Shown: positions 22,644-37,997 of the stretch, piece by piece
How the letters are laid out: every line of letters begins with the position of its first letter
Position numbering within the stretch: position 1 is the stretch's first letter
Source: Tetradesmus obliquus
Taxonomy: Eukaryota; Chlorophyta; Chlorophyceae; Sphaeropleales; Scenedesmaceae
Direction: 5' to 3'
Assembly (NCBI GenBank): GCA_030272155.1
Contig: CP126200.1
Span: 3,224,001 to 3,288,000, forward strand
Length of the DNA stretch: 64,000 bases
Notes under the pieces: generated by a model
The model's database searches: none
What the model was told of the DNA's origin: nothing
The model's input: the letters and a program-made list of their open reading frames with translations, nothing else
Made by a program: the position numbers and the translations under genes

Positions 22644-23839
22644 TCACTGCATGGTGACTTGTACACCTCTACAAGCTGCACTTTTAGCGTTCTTGCTTCA
22701 AAAAAAAAAAAAGCTGCACTTTACAGGCAGCATTACGACACCTACACAAGACGCCTATTAATAGGTGACGGATTGTCGACACAGACAATCGACTGTGATT
22801 TTAGTGGAGTCTGGGCACTCGGTCAGGTCCTGGATGCCTTTCAGGGCTGCTCCGCACGGGGCTGTCTGCATGATCGTGTGACAGCGTCTCTTGGTGAAAG
22901 AGACCTGTGGGGTGAGTGCGGAACAGGTTGCCTCACTCTCTCAACGGATCTTTTTATGGAGCAAGTGCACAGTTATTTAGGTCAGCCCTTGTAACGTTCT
23001 TGCTTCAAAAAAAAAACAAAAAAAACGTTCTTGCTTCAAAAACAAAAAAAAATGCAGGCAGCCCCGTGCGGAGCAGCCTCGAAAGGCATCCAGGACCTGA
23101 CCGAGTGCCCGTACGAATGTCCTGGGGCAGGATGCGGGTTGGCACGGGTGTCTGTGAACCGCCACTGGAAACTCACTGGCCGGCTAAAATTCCTACTGGA
23201 CAATTTTATCCCGGACGTTCCATGCCCAAGCATGTTAGGCCCTTACATGCCTAGGACTGACATACGAAAATAAGCGCAGCGGCCTTCGATGCGCCCCGAC
23301 GGTTGAATTTCGCTCCGGGCCGCCTCGTGGCCCATTCTGGAAATGTGCTAGGTGTGCTTCCTGAAAGTTCATTCATTGTTATATCTCTTTGTAAAATGTT
23401 GATGTATCAAATTTGAAGCCGTACGAATGTCCTGGGGGCAGGATGCGGGTTGGCACGGGTGTCTGTGAACCGCCACTGGAAACTCACTGGCCGGCTAAAA
23501 TTCCTACTGGACGATTTTATCCCGGACGTTCCATGCCCAAGCATATTAGGCCCTCACATGCCTAGGACTGACGTACGAAAATAAGCGCAGCGGCCTTCGA
23601 TGCGCCCCGACGGTTGAATTTTCGCTCCGGCCCGCCTCGTGGCCCATCATGGAAATGTGCTAGGTGTGCTTCCTGAAAGTTCATTCATTGTTATATCTCT
23701 TTGTAAAATGTTGATGTATCAAGTTTGAAGCCGTACGAATGTCCTGGGGGCAGGATGCGGGTTGGCACGGGTGTCTGTGAACCGCCACTGGAAACTCACT
23801 GGCCGGCTAAAATTCCTACTGGGCGATTTTATCCCGGAC

Positions 23840-23878
<39 letters not shown>

Positions 23879-24317
23879 AAGCAAGAACGTTACAAGGGCT
23901 GACCTAAATAACTGTGCACTTGCTCCATAAAAAGATCCATTGAGAGAGTGAGGCAACCTGTTCCGCACTCACTCCACAGGTCTCTTGTACCAAGAGACGC
24001 TGTCACACGATCATGCAGACAGCCCCTTGCGGAGCAGCCCCGAAAGGCATCCAGGACCTGACCGAGTGCCCAGACTCCACTAAAATCACAGTCGCGCAAT
24101 GACGTCCTGTGATGTGTGACAGACCGTGATTGGCCCTTGAAACAAAATTTGTCCATGACGTAACTGTCAGCTATCACTGCATGATCGTGTGACAGCGTCT
24201 CTTGGTACAAGAGACCTGTGGAGTGAGTGCGGAACAGGTTGCCTCATTCTCTCAATGGATCTTTTTATGGAGCAAGTGCACAGTTATTTAGGTCCGCCCT
24301 TGTAACGTTCTTGCTTC

Positions 24318-24349
<32 letters not shown>

Positions 24350-25545
24350 TCACTGCATGGTGACTTGTACACCTCTACAAGCTGCACTTTTAGCGTTCTT
24401 GCTTCAAAAAAAAAAAAAGCTGCACTTTACAGGCAGCATTACGACACCTACACAAGACGCCTATTAATAGGTGACGGATTGTCGACACAGACAATCGACT
24501 GTGATTTTAGTGGAGTCTGGGCACTCGGTCAGGTCCTGGATGCCTTTCAGGGCTGCTCCGCACGGGGCTGTCTGCATGATCGTGTGACAGCGTCTCTTGG
24601 TGAAAGAGACCTGTGGGGTGAGTGCGGAACAGGTTGCCTCACTCTCTCAACGGATCTTTTTATGGAGCAAGTGCACAGTTATTTAGGTCAGCCCTTGTAA
24701 CGTTCTTGCTTCAAAAAAAAAACAAAAAAAACGTTCTTGCTTCAAAAACAAAAAAAAATGCAGGCAGCCCCGTGCGGAGCAGCCTCGAAAGGCATCCAGG
24801 ACCTGACCGAGTGCCCGTACGAATGTCCTGGGGCAGGATGCGGGTTGGCACGGGTGTCTGTGAACCGCCACTGGAAACTCACTGGCCGGCTAAAATTCCT
24901 ACTGGACAATTTTATCCCGGACGTTCCATGCCCAAGCATGTTAGGCCCTTACATGCCTAGGACTGACATACGAAAATAAGCGCAGCGGCCTTCGATGCGC
25001 CCCGACGGTTGAATTTCGCTCCGGGCCGCCTCGTGGCCCATTCTGGAAATGTGCTAGGTGTGCTTCCTGAAAGTTCATTCATTGTTATATCTCTTTGTAA
25101 AATGTTGATGTATCAAATTTGAAGCCGTACGAATGTCCTGGGGGCAGGATGCGGGTTGGCACGGGTGTCTGTGAACCGCCACTGGAAACTCACTGGCCGG
25201 CTAAAATTCCTACTGGACGATTTTATCCCGGACGTTCCATGCCCAAGCATATTAGGCCCTCACATGCCTAGGACTGACGTACGAAAATAAGCGCAGCGGC
25301 CTTCGATGCGCCCCGACGGTTGAATTTTCGCTCCGGCCCGCCTCGTGGCCCATCATGGAAATGTGCTAGGTGTGCTTCCTGAAAGTTCATTCATTGTTAT
25401 ATCTCTTTGTAAAATGTTGATGTATCAAGTTTGAAGCCGTACGAATGTCCTGGGGGCAGGATGCGGGTTGGCACGGGTGTCTGTGAACCGCCACTGGAAA
25501 CTCACTGGCCGGCTAAAATTCCTACTGGGCGATTTTATCCCGGAC

Positions 25546-25584
<39 letters not shown>

Positions 25585-26023
25585 AAGCAAGAACGTTACA
25601 AGGGCTGACCTAAATAACTGTGCACTTGCTCCATAAAAAGATCCATTGAGAGAGTGAGGCAACCTGTTCCGCACTCACTCCACAGGTCTCTTGTACCAAG
25701 AGACGCTGTCACACGATCATGCAGACAGCCCCTTGCGGAGCAGCCCCGAAAGGCATCCAGGACCTGACCGAGTGCCCAGACTCCACTAAAATCACAGTCG
25801 CGCAATGACGTCCTGTGATGTGTGACAGACCGTGATTGGCCCTTGAAACAAAATTTGTCCATGACGTAACTGTCAGCTATCACTGCATGATCGTGTGACA
25901 GCGTCTCTTGGTACAAGAGACCTGTGGAGTGAGTGCGGAACAGGTTGCCTCATTCTCTCAATGGATCTTTTTATGGAGCAAGTGCACAGTTATTTAGGTC
26001 CGCCCTTGTAACGTTCTTGCTTC

Positions 26024-26055
<32 letters not shown>

Positions 26056-27251
26056 TCACTGCATGGTGACTTGTACACCTCTACAAGCTGCACTTTTAGC
26101 GTTCTTGCTTCAAAAAAAAAAAAAGCTGCACTTTACAGGCAGCATTACGACACCTACACAAGACGCCTATTAATAGGTGACGGATTGTCGACACAGACAA
26201 TCGACTGTGATTTTAGTGGAGTCTGGGCACTCGGTCAGGTCCTGGATGCCTTTCAGGGCTGCTCCGCACGGGGCTGTCTGCATGATCGTGTGACAGCGTC
26301 TCTTGGTGAAAGAGACCTGTGGGGTGAGTGCGGAACAGGTTGCCTCACTCTCTCAACGGATCTTTTTATGGAGCAAGTGCACAGTTATTTAGGTCAGCCC
26401 TTGTAACGTTCTTGCTTCAAAAAAAAAACAAAAAAAACGTTCTTGCTTCAAAAACAAAAAAAAATGCAGGCAGCCCCGTGCGGAGCAGCCTCGAAAGGCA
26501 TCCAGGACCTGACCGAGTGCCCGTACGAATGTCCTGGGGCAGGATGCGGGTTGGCACGGGTGTCTGTGAACCGCCACTGGAAACTCACTGGCCGGCTAAA
26601 ATTCCTACTGGACAATTTTATCCCGGACGTTCCATGCCCAAGCATGTTAGGCCCTTACATGCCTAGGACTGACATACGAAAATAAGCGCAGCGGCCTTCG
26701 ATGCGCCCCGACGGTTGAATTTCGCTCCGGGCCGCCTCGTGGCCCATTCTGGAAATGTGCTAGGTGTGCTTCCTGAAAGTTCATTCATTGTTATATCTCT
26801 TTGTAAAATGTTGATGTATCAAATTTGAAGCCGTACGAATGTCCTGGGGGCAGGATGCGGGTTGGCACGGGTGTCTGTGAACCGCCACTGGAAACTCACT
26901 GGCCGGCTAAAATTCCTACTGGACGATTTTATCCCGGACGTTCCATGCCCAAGCATATTAGGCCCTCACATGCCTAGGACTGACGTACGAAAATAAGCGC
27001 AGCGGCCTTCGATGCGCCCCGACGGTTGAATTTTCGCTCCGGCCCGCCTCGTGGCCCATCATGGAAATGTGCTAGGTGTGCTTCCTGAAAGTTCATTCAT
27101 TGTTATATCTCTTTGTAAAATGTTGATGTATCAAGTTTGAAGCCGTACGAATGTCCTGGGGGCAGGATGCGGGTTGGCACGGGTGTCTGTGAACCGCCAC
27201 TGGAAACTCACTGGCCGGCTAAAATTCCTACTGGGCGATTTTATCCCGGAC

Positions 27252-27290
<39 letters not shown>

Positions 27291-27729
27291 AAGCAAGAAC
27301 GTTACAAGGGCTGACCTAAATAACTGTGCACTTGCTCCATAAAAAGATCCATTGAGAGAGTGAGGCAACCTGTTCCGCACTCACTCCACAGGTCTCTTGT
27401 ACCAAGAGACGCTGTCACACGATCATGCAGACAGCCCCTTGCGGAGCAGCCCCGAAAGGCATCCAGGACCTGACCGAGTGCCCAGACTCCACTAAAATCA
27501 CAGTCGCGCAATGACGTCCTGTGATGTGTGACAGACCGTGATTGGCCCTTGAAACAAAATTTGTCCATGACGTAACTGTCAGCTATCACTGCATGATCGT
27601 GTGACAGCGTCTCTTGGTACAAGAGACCTGTGGAGTGAGTGCGGAACAGGTTGCCTCATTCTCTCAATGGATCTTTTTATGGAGCAAGTGCACAGTTATT
27701 TAGGTCCGCCCTTGTAACGTTCTTGCTTC

Positions 27730-27761
<32 letters not shown>

Positions 27762-28957
27762 TCACTGCATGGTGACTTGTACACCTCTACAAGCTGCACT
27801 TTTAGCGTTCTTGCTTCAAAAAAAAAAAAAGCTGCACTTTACAGGCAGCATTACGACACCTACACAAGACGCCTATTAATAGGTGACGGATTGTCGACAC
27901 AGACAATCGACTGTGATTTTAGTGGAGTCTGGGCACTCGGTCAGGTCCTGGATGCCTTTCAGGGCTGCTCCGCACGGGGCTGTCTGCATGATCGTGTGAC
28001 AGCGTCTCTTGGTGAAAGAGACCTGTGGGGTGAGTGCGGAACAGGTTGCCTCACTCTCTCAACGGATCTTTTTATGGAGCAAGTGCACAGTTATTTAGGT
28101 CAGCCCTTGTAACGTTCTTGCTTCAAAAAAAAAACAAAAAAAACGTTCTTGCTTCAAAAACAAAAAAAAATGCAGGCAGCCCCGTGCGGAGCAGCCTCGA
28201 AAGGCATCCAGGACCTGACCGAGTGCCCGTACGAATGTCCTGGGGCAGGATGCGGGTTGGCACGGGTGTCTGTGAACCGCCACTGGAAACTCACTGGCCG
28301 GCTAAAATTCCTACTGGACAATTTTATCCCGGACGTTCCATGCCCAAGCATGTTAGGCCCTTACATGCCTAGGACTGACATACGAAAATAAGCGCAGCGG
28401 CCTTCGATGCGCCCCGACGGTTGAATTTCGCTCCGGGCCGCCTCGTGGCCCATTCTGGAAATGTGCTAGGTGTGCTTCCTGAAAGTTCATTCATTGTTAT
28501 ATCTCTTTGTAAAATGTTGATGTATCAAATTTGAAGCCGTACGAATGTCCTGGGGGCAGGATGCGGGTTGGCACGGGTGTCTGTGAACCGCCACTGGAAA
28601 CTCACTGGCCGGCTAAAATTCCTACTGGACGATTTTATCCCGGACGTTCCATGCCCAAGCATATTAGGCCCTCACATGCCTAGGACTGACGTACGAAAAT
28701 AAGCGCAGCGGCCTTCGATGCGCCCCGACGGTTGAATTTTCGCTCCGGCCCGCCTCGTGGCCCATCATGGAAATGTGCTAGGTGTGCTTCCTGAAAGTTC
28801 ATTCATTGTTATATCTCTTTGTAAAATGTTGATGTATCAAGTTTGAAGCCGTACGAATGTCCTGGGGGCAGGATGCGGGTTGGCACGGGTGTCTGTGAAC
28901 CGCCACTGGAAACTCACTGGCCGGCTAAAATTCCTACTGGGCGATTTTATCCCGGAC

Positions 28958-28996
<39 letters not shown>

Positions 28997-29435
28997 AAGC
29001 AAGAACGTTACAAGGGCTGACCTAAATAACTGTGCACTTGCTCCATAAAAAGATCCATTGAGAGAGTGAGGCAACCTGTTCCGCACTCACTCCACAGGTC
29101 TCTTGTACCAAGAGACGCTGTCACACGATCATGCAGACAGCCCCTTGCGGAGCAGCCCCGAAAGGCATCCAGGACCTGACCGAGTGCCCAGACTCCACTA
29201 AAATCACAGTCGCGCAATGACGTCCTGTGATGTGTGACAGACCGTGATTGGCCCTTGAAACAAAATTTGTCCATGACGTAACTGTCAGCTATCACTGCAT
29301 GATCGTGTGACAGCGTCTCTTGGTACAAGAGACCTGTGGAGTGAGTGCGGAACAGGTTGCCTCATTCTCTCAATGGATCTTTTTATGGAGCAAGTGCACA
29401 GTTATTTAGGTCCGCCCTTGTAACGTTCTTGCTTC

Positions 29436-29467
<32 letters not shown>

Positions 29468-30663
29468 TCACTGCATGGTGACTTGTACACCTCTACAAGC
29501 TGCACTTTTAGCGTTCTTGCTTCAAAAAAAAAAAAAGCTGCACTTTACAGGCAGCATTACGACACCTACACAAGACGCCTATTAATAGGTGACGGATTGT
29601 CGACACAGACAATCGACTGTGATTTTAGTGGAGTCTGGGCACTCGGTCAGGTCCTGGATGCCTTTCAGGGCTGCTCCGCACGGGGCTGTCTGCATGATCG
29701 TGTGACAGCGTCTCTTGGTGAAAGAGACCTGTGGGGTGAGTGCGGAACAGGTTGCCTCACTCTCTCAACGGATCTTTTTATGGAGCAAGTGCACAGTTAT
29801 TTAGGTCAGCCCTTGTAACGTTCTTGCTTCAAAAAAAAAACAAAAAAAACGTTCTTGCTTCAAAAACAAAAAAAAATGCAGGCAGCCCCGTGCGGAGCAG
29901 CCTCGAAAGGCATCCAGGACCTGACCGAGTGCCCGTACGAATGTCCTGGGGCAGGATGCGGGTTGGCACGGGTGTCTGTGAACCGCCACTGGAAACTCAC
30001 TGGCCGGCTAAAATTCCTACTGGACAATTTTATCCCGGACGTTCCATGCCCAAGCATGTTAGGCCCTTACATGCCTAGGACTGACATACGAAAATAAGCG
30101 CAGCGGCCTTCGATGCGCCCCGACGGTTGAATTTCGCTCCGGGCCGCCTCGTGGCCCATTCTGGAAATGTGCTAGGTGTGCTTCCTGAAAGTTCATTCAT
30201 TGTTATATCTCTTTGTAAAATGTTGATGTATCAAATTTGAAGCCGTACGAATGTCCTGGGGGCAGGATGCGGGTTGGCACGGGTGTCTGTGAACCGCCAC
30301 TGGAAACTCACTGGCCGGCTAAAATTCCTACTGGACGATTTTATCCCGGACGTTCCATGCCCAAGCATATTAGGCCCTCACATGCCTAGGACTGACGTAC
30401 GAAAATAAGCGCAGCGGCCTTCGATGCGCCCCGACGGTTGAATTTTCGCTCCGGCCCGCCTCGTGGCCCATCATGGAAATGTGCTAGGTGTGCTTCCTGA
30501 AAGTTCATTCATTGTTATATCTCTTTGTAAAATGTTGATGTATCAAGTTTGAAGCCGTACGAATGTCCTGGGGGCAGGATGCGGGTTGGCACGGGTGTCT
30601 GTGAACCGCCACTGGAAACTCACTGGCCGGCTAAAATTCCTACTGGGCGATTTTATCCCGGAC

Positions 30664-30702
<39 letters not shown>

Positions 30703-31141
30703 AAGCAAGAACGTTACAAGGGCTGACCTAAATAACTGTGCACTTGCTCCATAAAAAGATCCATTGAGAGAGTGAGGCAACCTGTTCCGCACTCACTCCA
30801 CAGGTCTCTTGTACCAAGAGACGCTGTCACACGATCATGCAGACAGCCCCTTGCGGAGCAGCCCCGAAAGGCATCCAGGACCTGACCGAGTGCCCAGACT
30901 CCACTAAAATCACAGTCGCGCAATGACGTCCTGTGATGTGTGACAGACCGTGATTGGCCCTTGAAACAAAATTTGTCCATGACGTAACTGTCAGCTATCA
31001 CTGCATGATCGTGTGACAGCGTCTCTTGGTACAAGAGACCTGTGGAGTGAGTGCGGAACAGGTTGCCTCATTCTCTCAATGGATCTTTTTATGGAGCAAG
31101 TGCACAGTTATTTAGGTCCGCCCTTGTAACGTTCTTGCTTC

Positions 31142-31173
<32 letters not shown>

Positions 31174-32369
31174 TCACTGCATGGTGACTTGTACACCTCT
31201 ACAAGCTGCACTTTTAGCGTTCTTGCTTCAAAAAAAAAAAAAGCTGCACTTTACAGGCAGCATTACGACACCTACACAAGACGCCTATTAATAGGTGACG
31301 GATTGTCGACACAGACAATCGACTGTGATTTTAGTGGAGTCTGGGCACTCGGTCAGGTCCTGGATGCCTTTCAGGGCTGCTCCGCACGGGGCTGTCTGCA
31401 TGATCGTGTGACAGCGTCTCTTGGTGAAAGAGACCTGTGGGGTGAGTGCGGAACAGGTTGCCTCACTCTCTCAACGGATCTTTTTATGGAGCAAGTGCAC
31501 AGTTATTTAGGTCAGCCCTTGTAACGTTCTTGCTTCAAAAAAAAAACAAAAAAAACGTTCTTGCTTCAAAAACAAAAAAAAATGCAGGCAGCCCCGTGCG
31601 GAGCAGCCTCGAAAGGCATCCAGGACCTGACCGAGTGCCCGTACGAATGTCCTGGGGCAGGATGCGGGTTGGCACGGGTGTCTGTGAACCGCCACTGGAA
31701 ACTCACTGGCCGGCTAAAATTCCTACTGGACAATTTTATCCCGGACGTTCCATGCCCAAGCATGTTAGGCCCTTACATGCCTAGGACTGACATACGAAAA
31801 TAAGCGCAGCGGCCTTCGATGCGCCCCGACGGTTGAATTTCGCTCCGGGCCGCCTCGTGGCCCATTCTGGAAATGTGCTAGGTGTGCTTCCTGAAAGTTC
31901 ATTCATTGTTATATCTCTTTGTAAAATGTTGATGTATCAAATTTGAAGCCGTACGAATGTCCTGGGGGCAGGATGCGGGTTGGCACGGGTGTCTGTGAAC
32001 CGCCACTGGAAACTCACTGGCCGGCTAAAATTCCTACTGGACGATTTTATCCCGGACGTTCCATGCCCAAGCATATTAGGCCCTCACATGCCTAGGACTG
32101 ACGTACGAAAATAAGCGCAGCGGCCTTCGATGCGCCCCGACGGTTGAATTTTCGCTCCGGCCCGCCTCGTGGCCCATCATGGAAATGTGCTAGGTGTGCT
32201 TCCTGAAAGTTCATTCATTGTTATATCTCTTTGTAAAATGTTGATGTATCAAGTTTGAAGCCGTACGAATGTCCTGGGGGCAGGATGCGGGTTGGCACGG
32301 GTGTCTGTGAACCGCCACTGGAAACTCACTGGCCGGCTAAAATTCCTACTGGGCGATTTTATCCCGGAC

Positions 32370-32408
<39 letters not shown>

Positions 32409-32847
32409 AAGCAAGAACGTTACAAGGGCTGACCTAAATAACTGTGCACTTGCTCCATAAAAAGATCCATTGAGAGAGTGAGGCAACCTGTTCCGCACTC
32501 ACTCCACAGGTCTCTTGTACCAAGAGACGCTGTCACACGATCATGCAGACAGCCCCTTGCGGAGCAGCCCCGAAAGGCATCCAGGACCTGACCGAGTGCC
32601 CAGACTCCACTAAAATCACAGTCGCGCAATGACGTCCTGTGATGTGTGACAGACCGTGATTGGCCCTTGAAACAAAATTTGTCCATGACGTAACTGTCAG
32701 CTATCACTGCATGATCGTGTGACAGCGTCTCTTGGTACAAGAGACCTGTGGAGTGAGTGCGGAACAGGTTGCCTCATTCTCTCAATGGATCTTTTTATGG
32801 AGCAAGTGCACAGTTATTTAGGTCCGCCCTTGTAACGTTCTTGCTTC

Positions 32848-32879
<32 letters not shown>

Positions 32880-34075
32880 TCACTGCATGGTGACTTGTAC
32901 ACCTCTACAAGCTGCACTTTTAGCGTTCTTGCTTCAAAAAAAAAAAAAGCTGCACTTTACAGGCAGCATTACGACACCTACACAAGACGCCTATTAATAG
33001 GTGACGGATTGTCGACACAGACAATCGACTGTGATTTTAGTGGAGTCTGGGCACTCGGTCAGGTCCTGGATGCCTTTCAGGGCTGCTCCGCACGGGGCTG
33101 TCTGCATGATCGTGTGACAGCGTCTCTTGGTGAAAGAGACCTGTGGGGTGAGTGCGGAACAGGTTGCCTCACTCTCTCAACGGATCTTTTTATGGAGCAA
33201 GTGCACAGTTATTTAGGTCAGCCCTTGTAACGTTCTTGCTTCAAAAAAAAAACAAAAAAAACGTTCTTGCTTCAAAAACAAAAAAAAATGCAGGCAGCCC
33301 CGTGCGGAGCAGCCTCGAAAGGCATCCAGGACCTGACCGAGTGCCCGTACGAATGTCCTGGGGCAGGATGCGGGTTGGCACGGGTGTCTGTGAACCGCCA
33401 CTGGAAACTCACTGGCCGGCTAAAATTCCTACTGGACAATTTTATCCCGGACGTTCCATGCCCAAGCATGTTAGGCCCTTACATGCCTAGGACTGACATA
33501 CGAAAATAAGCGCAGCGGCCTTCGATGCGCCCCGACGGTTGAATTTCGCTCCGGGCCGCCTCGTGGCCCATTCTGGAAATGTGCTAGGTGTGCTTCCTGA
33601 AAGTTCATTCATTGTTATATCTCTTTGTAAAATGTTGATGTATCAAATTTGAAGCCGTACGAATGTCCTGGGGGCAGGATGCGGGTTGGCACGGGTGTCT
33701 GTGAACCGCCACTGGAAACTCACTGGCCGGCTAAAATTCCTACTGGACGATTTTATCCCGGACGTTCCATGCCCAAGCATATTAGGCCCTCACATGCCTA
33801 GGACTGACGTACGAAAATAAGCGCAGCGGCCTTCGATGCGCCCCGACGGTTGAATTTTCGCTCCGGCCCGCCTCGTGGCCCATCATGGAAATGTGCTAGG
33901 TGTGCTTCCTGAAAGTTCATTCATTGTTATATCTCTTTGTAAAATGTTGATGTATCAAGTTTGAAGCCGTACGAATGTCCTGGGGGCAGGATGCGGGTTG
34001 GCACGGGTGTCTGTGAACCGCCACTGGAAACTCACTGGCCGGCTAAAATTCCTACTGGGCGATTTTATCCCGGAC

Positions 34076-34114
<39 letters not shown>

Positions 34115-34553
34115 AAGCAAGAACGTTACAAGGGCTGACCTAAATAACTGTGCACTTGCTCCATAAAAAGATCCATTGAGAGAGTGAGGCAACCTGTTCC
34201 GCACTCACTCCACAGGTCTCTTGTACCAAGAGACGCTGTCACACGATCATGCAGACAGCCCCTTGCGGAGCAGCCCCGAAAGGCATCCAGGACCTGACCG
34301 AGTGCCCAGACTCCACTAAAATCACAGTCGCGCAATGACGTCCTGTGATGTGTGACAGACCGTGATTGGCCCTTGAAACAAAATTTGTCCATGACGTAAC
34401 TGTCAGCTATCACTGCATGATCGTGTGACAGCGTCTCTTGGTACAAGAGACCTGTGGAGTGAGTGCGGAACAGGTTGCCTCATTCTCTCAATGGATCTTT
34501 TTATGGAGCAAGTGCACAGTTATTTAGGTCCGCCCTTGTAACGTTCTTGCTTC

Positions 34554-34585
<32 letters not shown>

Positions 34586-35781
34586 TCACTGCATGGTGAC
34601 TTGTACACCTCTACAAGCTGCACTTTTAGCGTTCTTGCTTCAAAAAAAAAAAAAGCTGCACTTTACAGGCAGCATTACGACACCTACACAAGACGCCTAT
34701 TAATAGGTGACGGATTGTCGACACAGACAATCGACTGTGATTTTAGTGGAGTCTGGGCACTCGGTCAGGTCCTGGATGCCTTTCAGGGCTGCTCCGCACG
34801 GGGCTGTCTGCATGATCGTGTGACAGCGTCTCTTGGTGAAAGAGACCTGTGGGGTGAGTGCGGAACAGGTTGCCTCACTCTCTCAACGGATCTTTTTATG
34901 GAGCAAGTGCACAGTTATTTAGGTCAGCCCTTGTAACGTTCTTGCTTCAAAAAAAAAACAAAAAAAACGTTCTTGCTTCAAAAACAAAAAAAAATGCAGG
35001 CAGCCCCGTGCGGAGCAGCCTCGAAAGGCATCCAGGACCTGACCGAGTGCCCGTACGAATGTCCTGGGGCAGGATGCGGGTTGGCACGGGTGTCTGTGAA
35101 CCGCCACTGGAAACTCACTGGCCGGCTAAAATTCCTACTGGACAATTTTATCCCGGACGTTCCATGCCCAAGCATGTTAGGCCCTTACATGCCTAGGACT
35201 GACATACGAAAATAAGCGCAGCGGCCTTCGATGCGCCCCGACGGTTGAATTTCGCTCCGGGCCGCCTCGTGGCCCATTCTGGAAATGTGCTAGGTGTGCT
35301 TCCTGAAAGTTCATTCATTGTTATATCTCTTTGTAAAATGTTGATGTATCAAATTTGAAGCCGTACGAATGTCCTGGGGGCAGGATGCGGGTTGGCACGG
35401 GTGTCTGTGAACCGCCACTGGAAACTCACTGGCCGGCTAAAATTCCTACTGGACGATTTTATCCCGGACGTTCCATGCCCAAGCATATTAGGCCCTCACA
35501 TGCCTAGGACTGACGTACGAAAATAAGCGCAGCGGCCTTCGATGCGCCCCGACGGTTGAATTTTCGCTCCGGCCCGCCTCGTGGCCCATCATGGAAATGT
35601 GCTAGGTGTGCTTCCTGAAAGTTCATTCATTGTTATATCTCTTTGTAAAATGTTGATGTATCAAGTTTGAAGCCGTACGAATGTCCTGGGGGCAGGATGC
35701 GGGTTGGCACGGGTGTCTGTGAACCGCCACTGGAAACTCACTGGCCGGCTAAAATTCCTACTGGGCGATTTTATCCCGGAC

Positions 35782-35820
<39 letters not shown>

Positions 35821-36259
35821 AAGCAAGAACGTTACAAGGGCTGACCTAAATAACTGTGCACTTGCTCCATAAAAAGATCCATTGAGAGAGTGAGGCAACC
35901 TGTTCCGCACTCACTCCACAGGTCTCTTGTACCAAGAGACGCTGTCACACGATCATGCAGACAGCCCCTTGCGGAGCAGCCCCGAAAGGCATCCAGGACC
36001 TGACCGAGTGCCCAGACTCCACTAAAATCACAGTCGCGCAATGACGTCCTGTGATGTGTGACAGACCGTGATTGGCCCTTGAAACAAAATTTGTCCATGA
36101 CGTAACTGTCAGCTATCACTGCATGATCGTGTGACAGCGTCTCTTGGTACAAGAGACCTGTGGAGTGAGTGCGGAACAGGTTGCCTCATTCTCTCAATGG
36201 ATCTTTTTATGGAGCAAGTGCACAGTTATTTAGGTCCGCCCTTGTAACGTTCTTGCTTC

Positions 36260-36291
<32 letters not shown>

Positions 36292-37487
36292 TCACTGCAT
36301 GGTGACTTGTACACCTCTACAAGCTGCACTTTTAGCGTTCTTGCTTCAAAAAAAAAAAAAGCTGCACTTTACAGGCAGCATTACGACACCTACACAAGAC
36401 GCCTATTAATAGGTGACGGATTGTCGACACAGACAATCGACTGTGATTTTAGTGGAGTCTGGGCACTCGGTCAGGTCCTGGATGCCTTTCAGGGCTGCTC
36501 CGCACGGGGCTGTCTGCATGATCGTGTGACAGCGTCTCTTGGTGAAAGAGACCTGTGGGGTGAGTGCGGAACAGGTTGCCTCACTCTCTCAACGGATCTT
36601 TTTATGGAGCAAGTGCACAGTTATTTAGGTCAGCCCTTGTAACGTTCTTGCTTCAAAAAAAAAACAAAAAAAACGTTCTTGCTTCAAAAACAAAAAAAAA
36701 TGCAGGCAGCCCCGTGCGGAGCAGCCTCGAAAGGCATCCAGGACCTGACCGAGTGCCCGTACGAATGTCCTGGGGCAGGATGCGGGTTGGCACGGGTGTC
36801 TGTGAACCGCCACTGGAAACTCACTGGCCGGCTAAAATTCCTACTGGACAATTTTATCCCGGACGTTCCATGCCCAAGCATGTTAGGCCCTTACATGCCT
36901 AGGACTGACATACGAAAATAAGCGCAGCGGCCTTCGATGCGCCCCGACGGTTGAATTTCGCTCCGGGCCGCCTCGTGGCCCATTCTGGAAATGTGCTAGG
37001 TGTGCTTCCTGAAAGTTCATTCATTGTTATATCTCTTTGTAAAATGTTGATGTATCAAATTTGAAGCCGTACGAATGTCCTGGGGGCAGGATGCGGGTTG
37101 GCACGGGTGTCTGTGAACCGCCACTGGAAACTCACTGGCCGGCTAAAATTCCTACTGGACGATTTTATCCCGGACGTTCCATGCCCAAGCATATTAGGCC
37201 CTCACATGCCTAGGACTGACGTACGAAAATAAGCGCAGCGGCCTTCGATGCGCCCCGACGGTTGAATTTTCGCTCCGGCCCGCCTCGTGGCCCATCATGG
37301 AAATGTGCTAGGTGTGCTTCCTGAAAGTTCATTCATTGTTATATCTCTTTGTAAAATGTTGATGTATCAAGTTTGAAGCCGTACGAATGTCCTGGGGGCA
37401 GGATGCGGGTTGGCACGGGTGTCTGTGAACCGCCACTGGAAACTCACTGGCCGGCTAAAATTCCTACTGGGCGATTTTATCCCGGAC

Positions 37488-37526
<39 letters not shown>

Positions 37527-37965
37527 AAGCAAGAACGTTACAAGGGCTGACCTAAATAACTGTGCACTTGCTCCATAAAAAGATCCATTGAGAGAGTGAG
37601 GCAACCTGTTCCGCACTCACTCCACAGGTCTCTTGTACCAAGAGACGCTGTCACACGATCATGCAGACAGCCCCTTGCGGAGCAGCCCCGAAAGGCATCC
37701 AGGACCTGACCGAGTGCCCAGACTCCACTAAAATCACAGTCGCGCAATGACGTCCTGTGATGTGTGACAGACCGTGATTGGCCCTTGAAACAAAATTTGT
37801 CCATGACGTAACTGTCAGCTATCACTGCATGATCGTGTGACAGCGTCTCTTGGTACAAGAGACCTGTGGAGTGAGTGCGGAACAGGTTGCCTCATTCTCT
37901 CAATGGATCTTTTTATGGAGCAAGTGCACAGTTATTTAGGTCCGCCCTTGTAACGTTCTTGCTTC

Positions 37966-37997
<32 letters not shown>
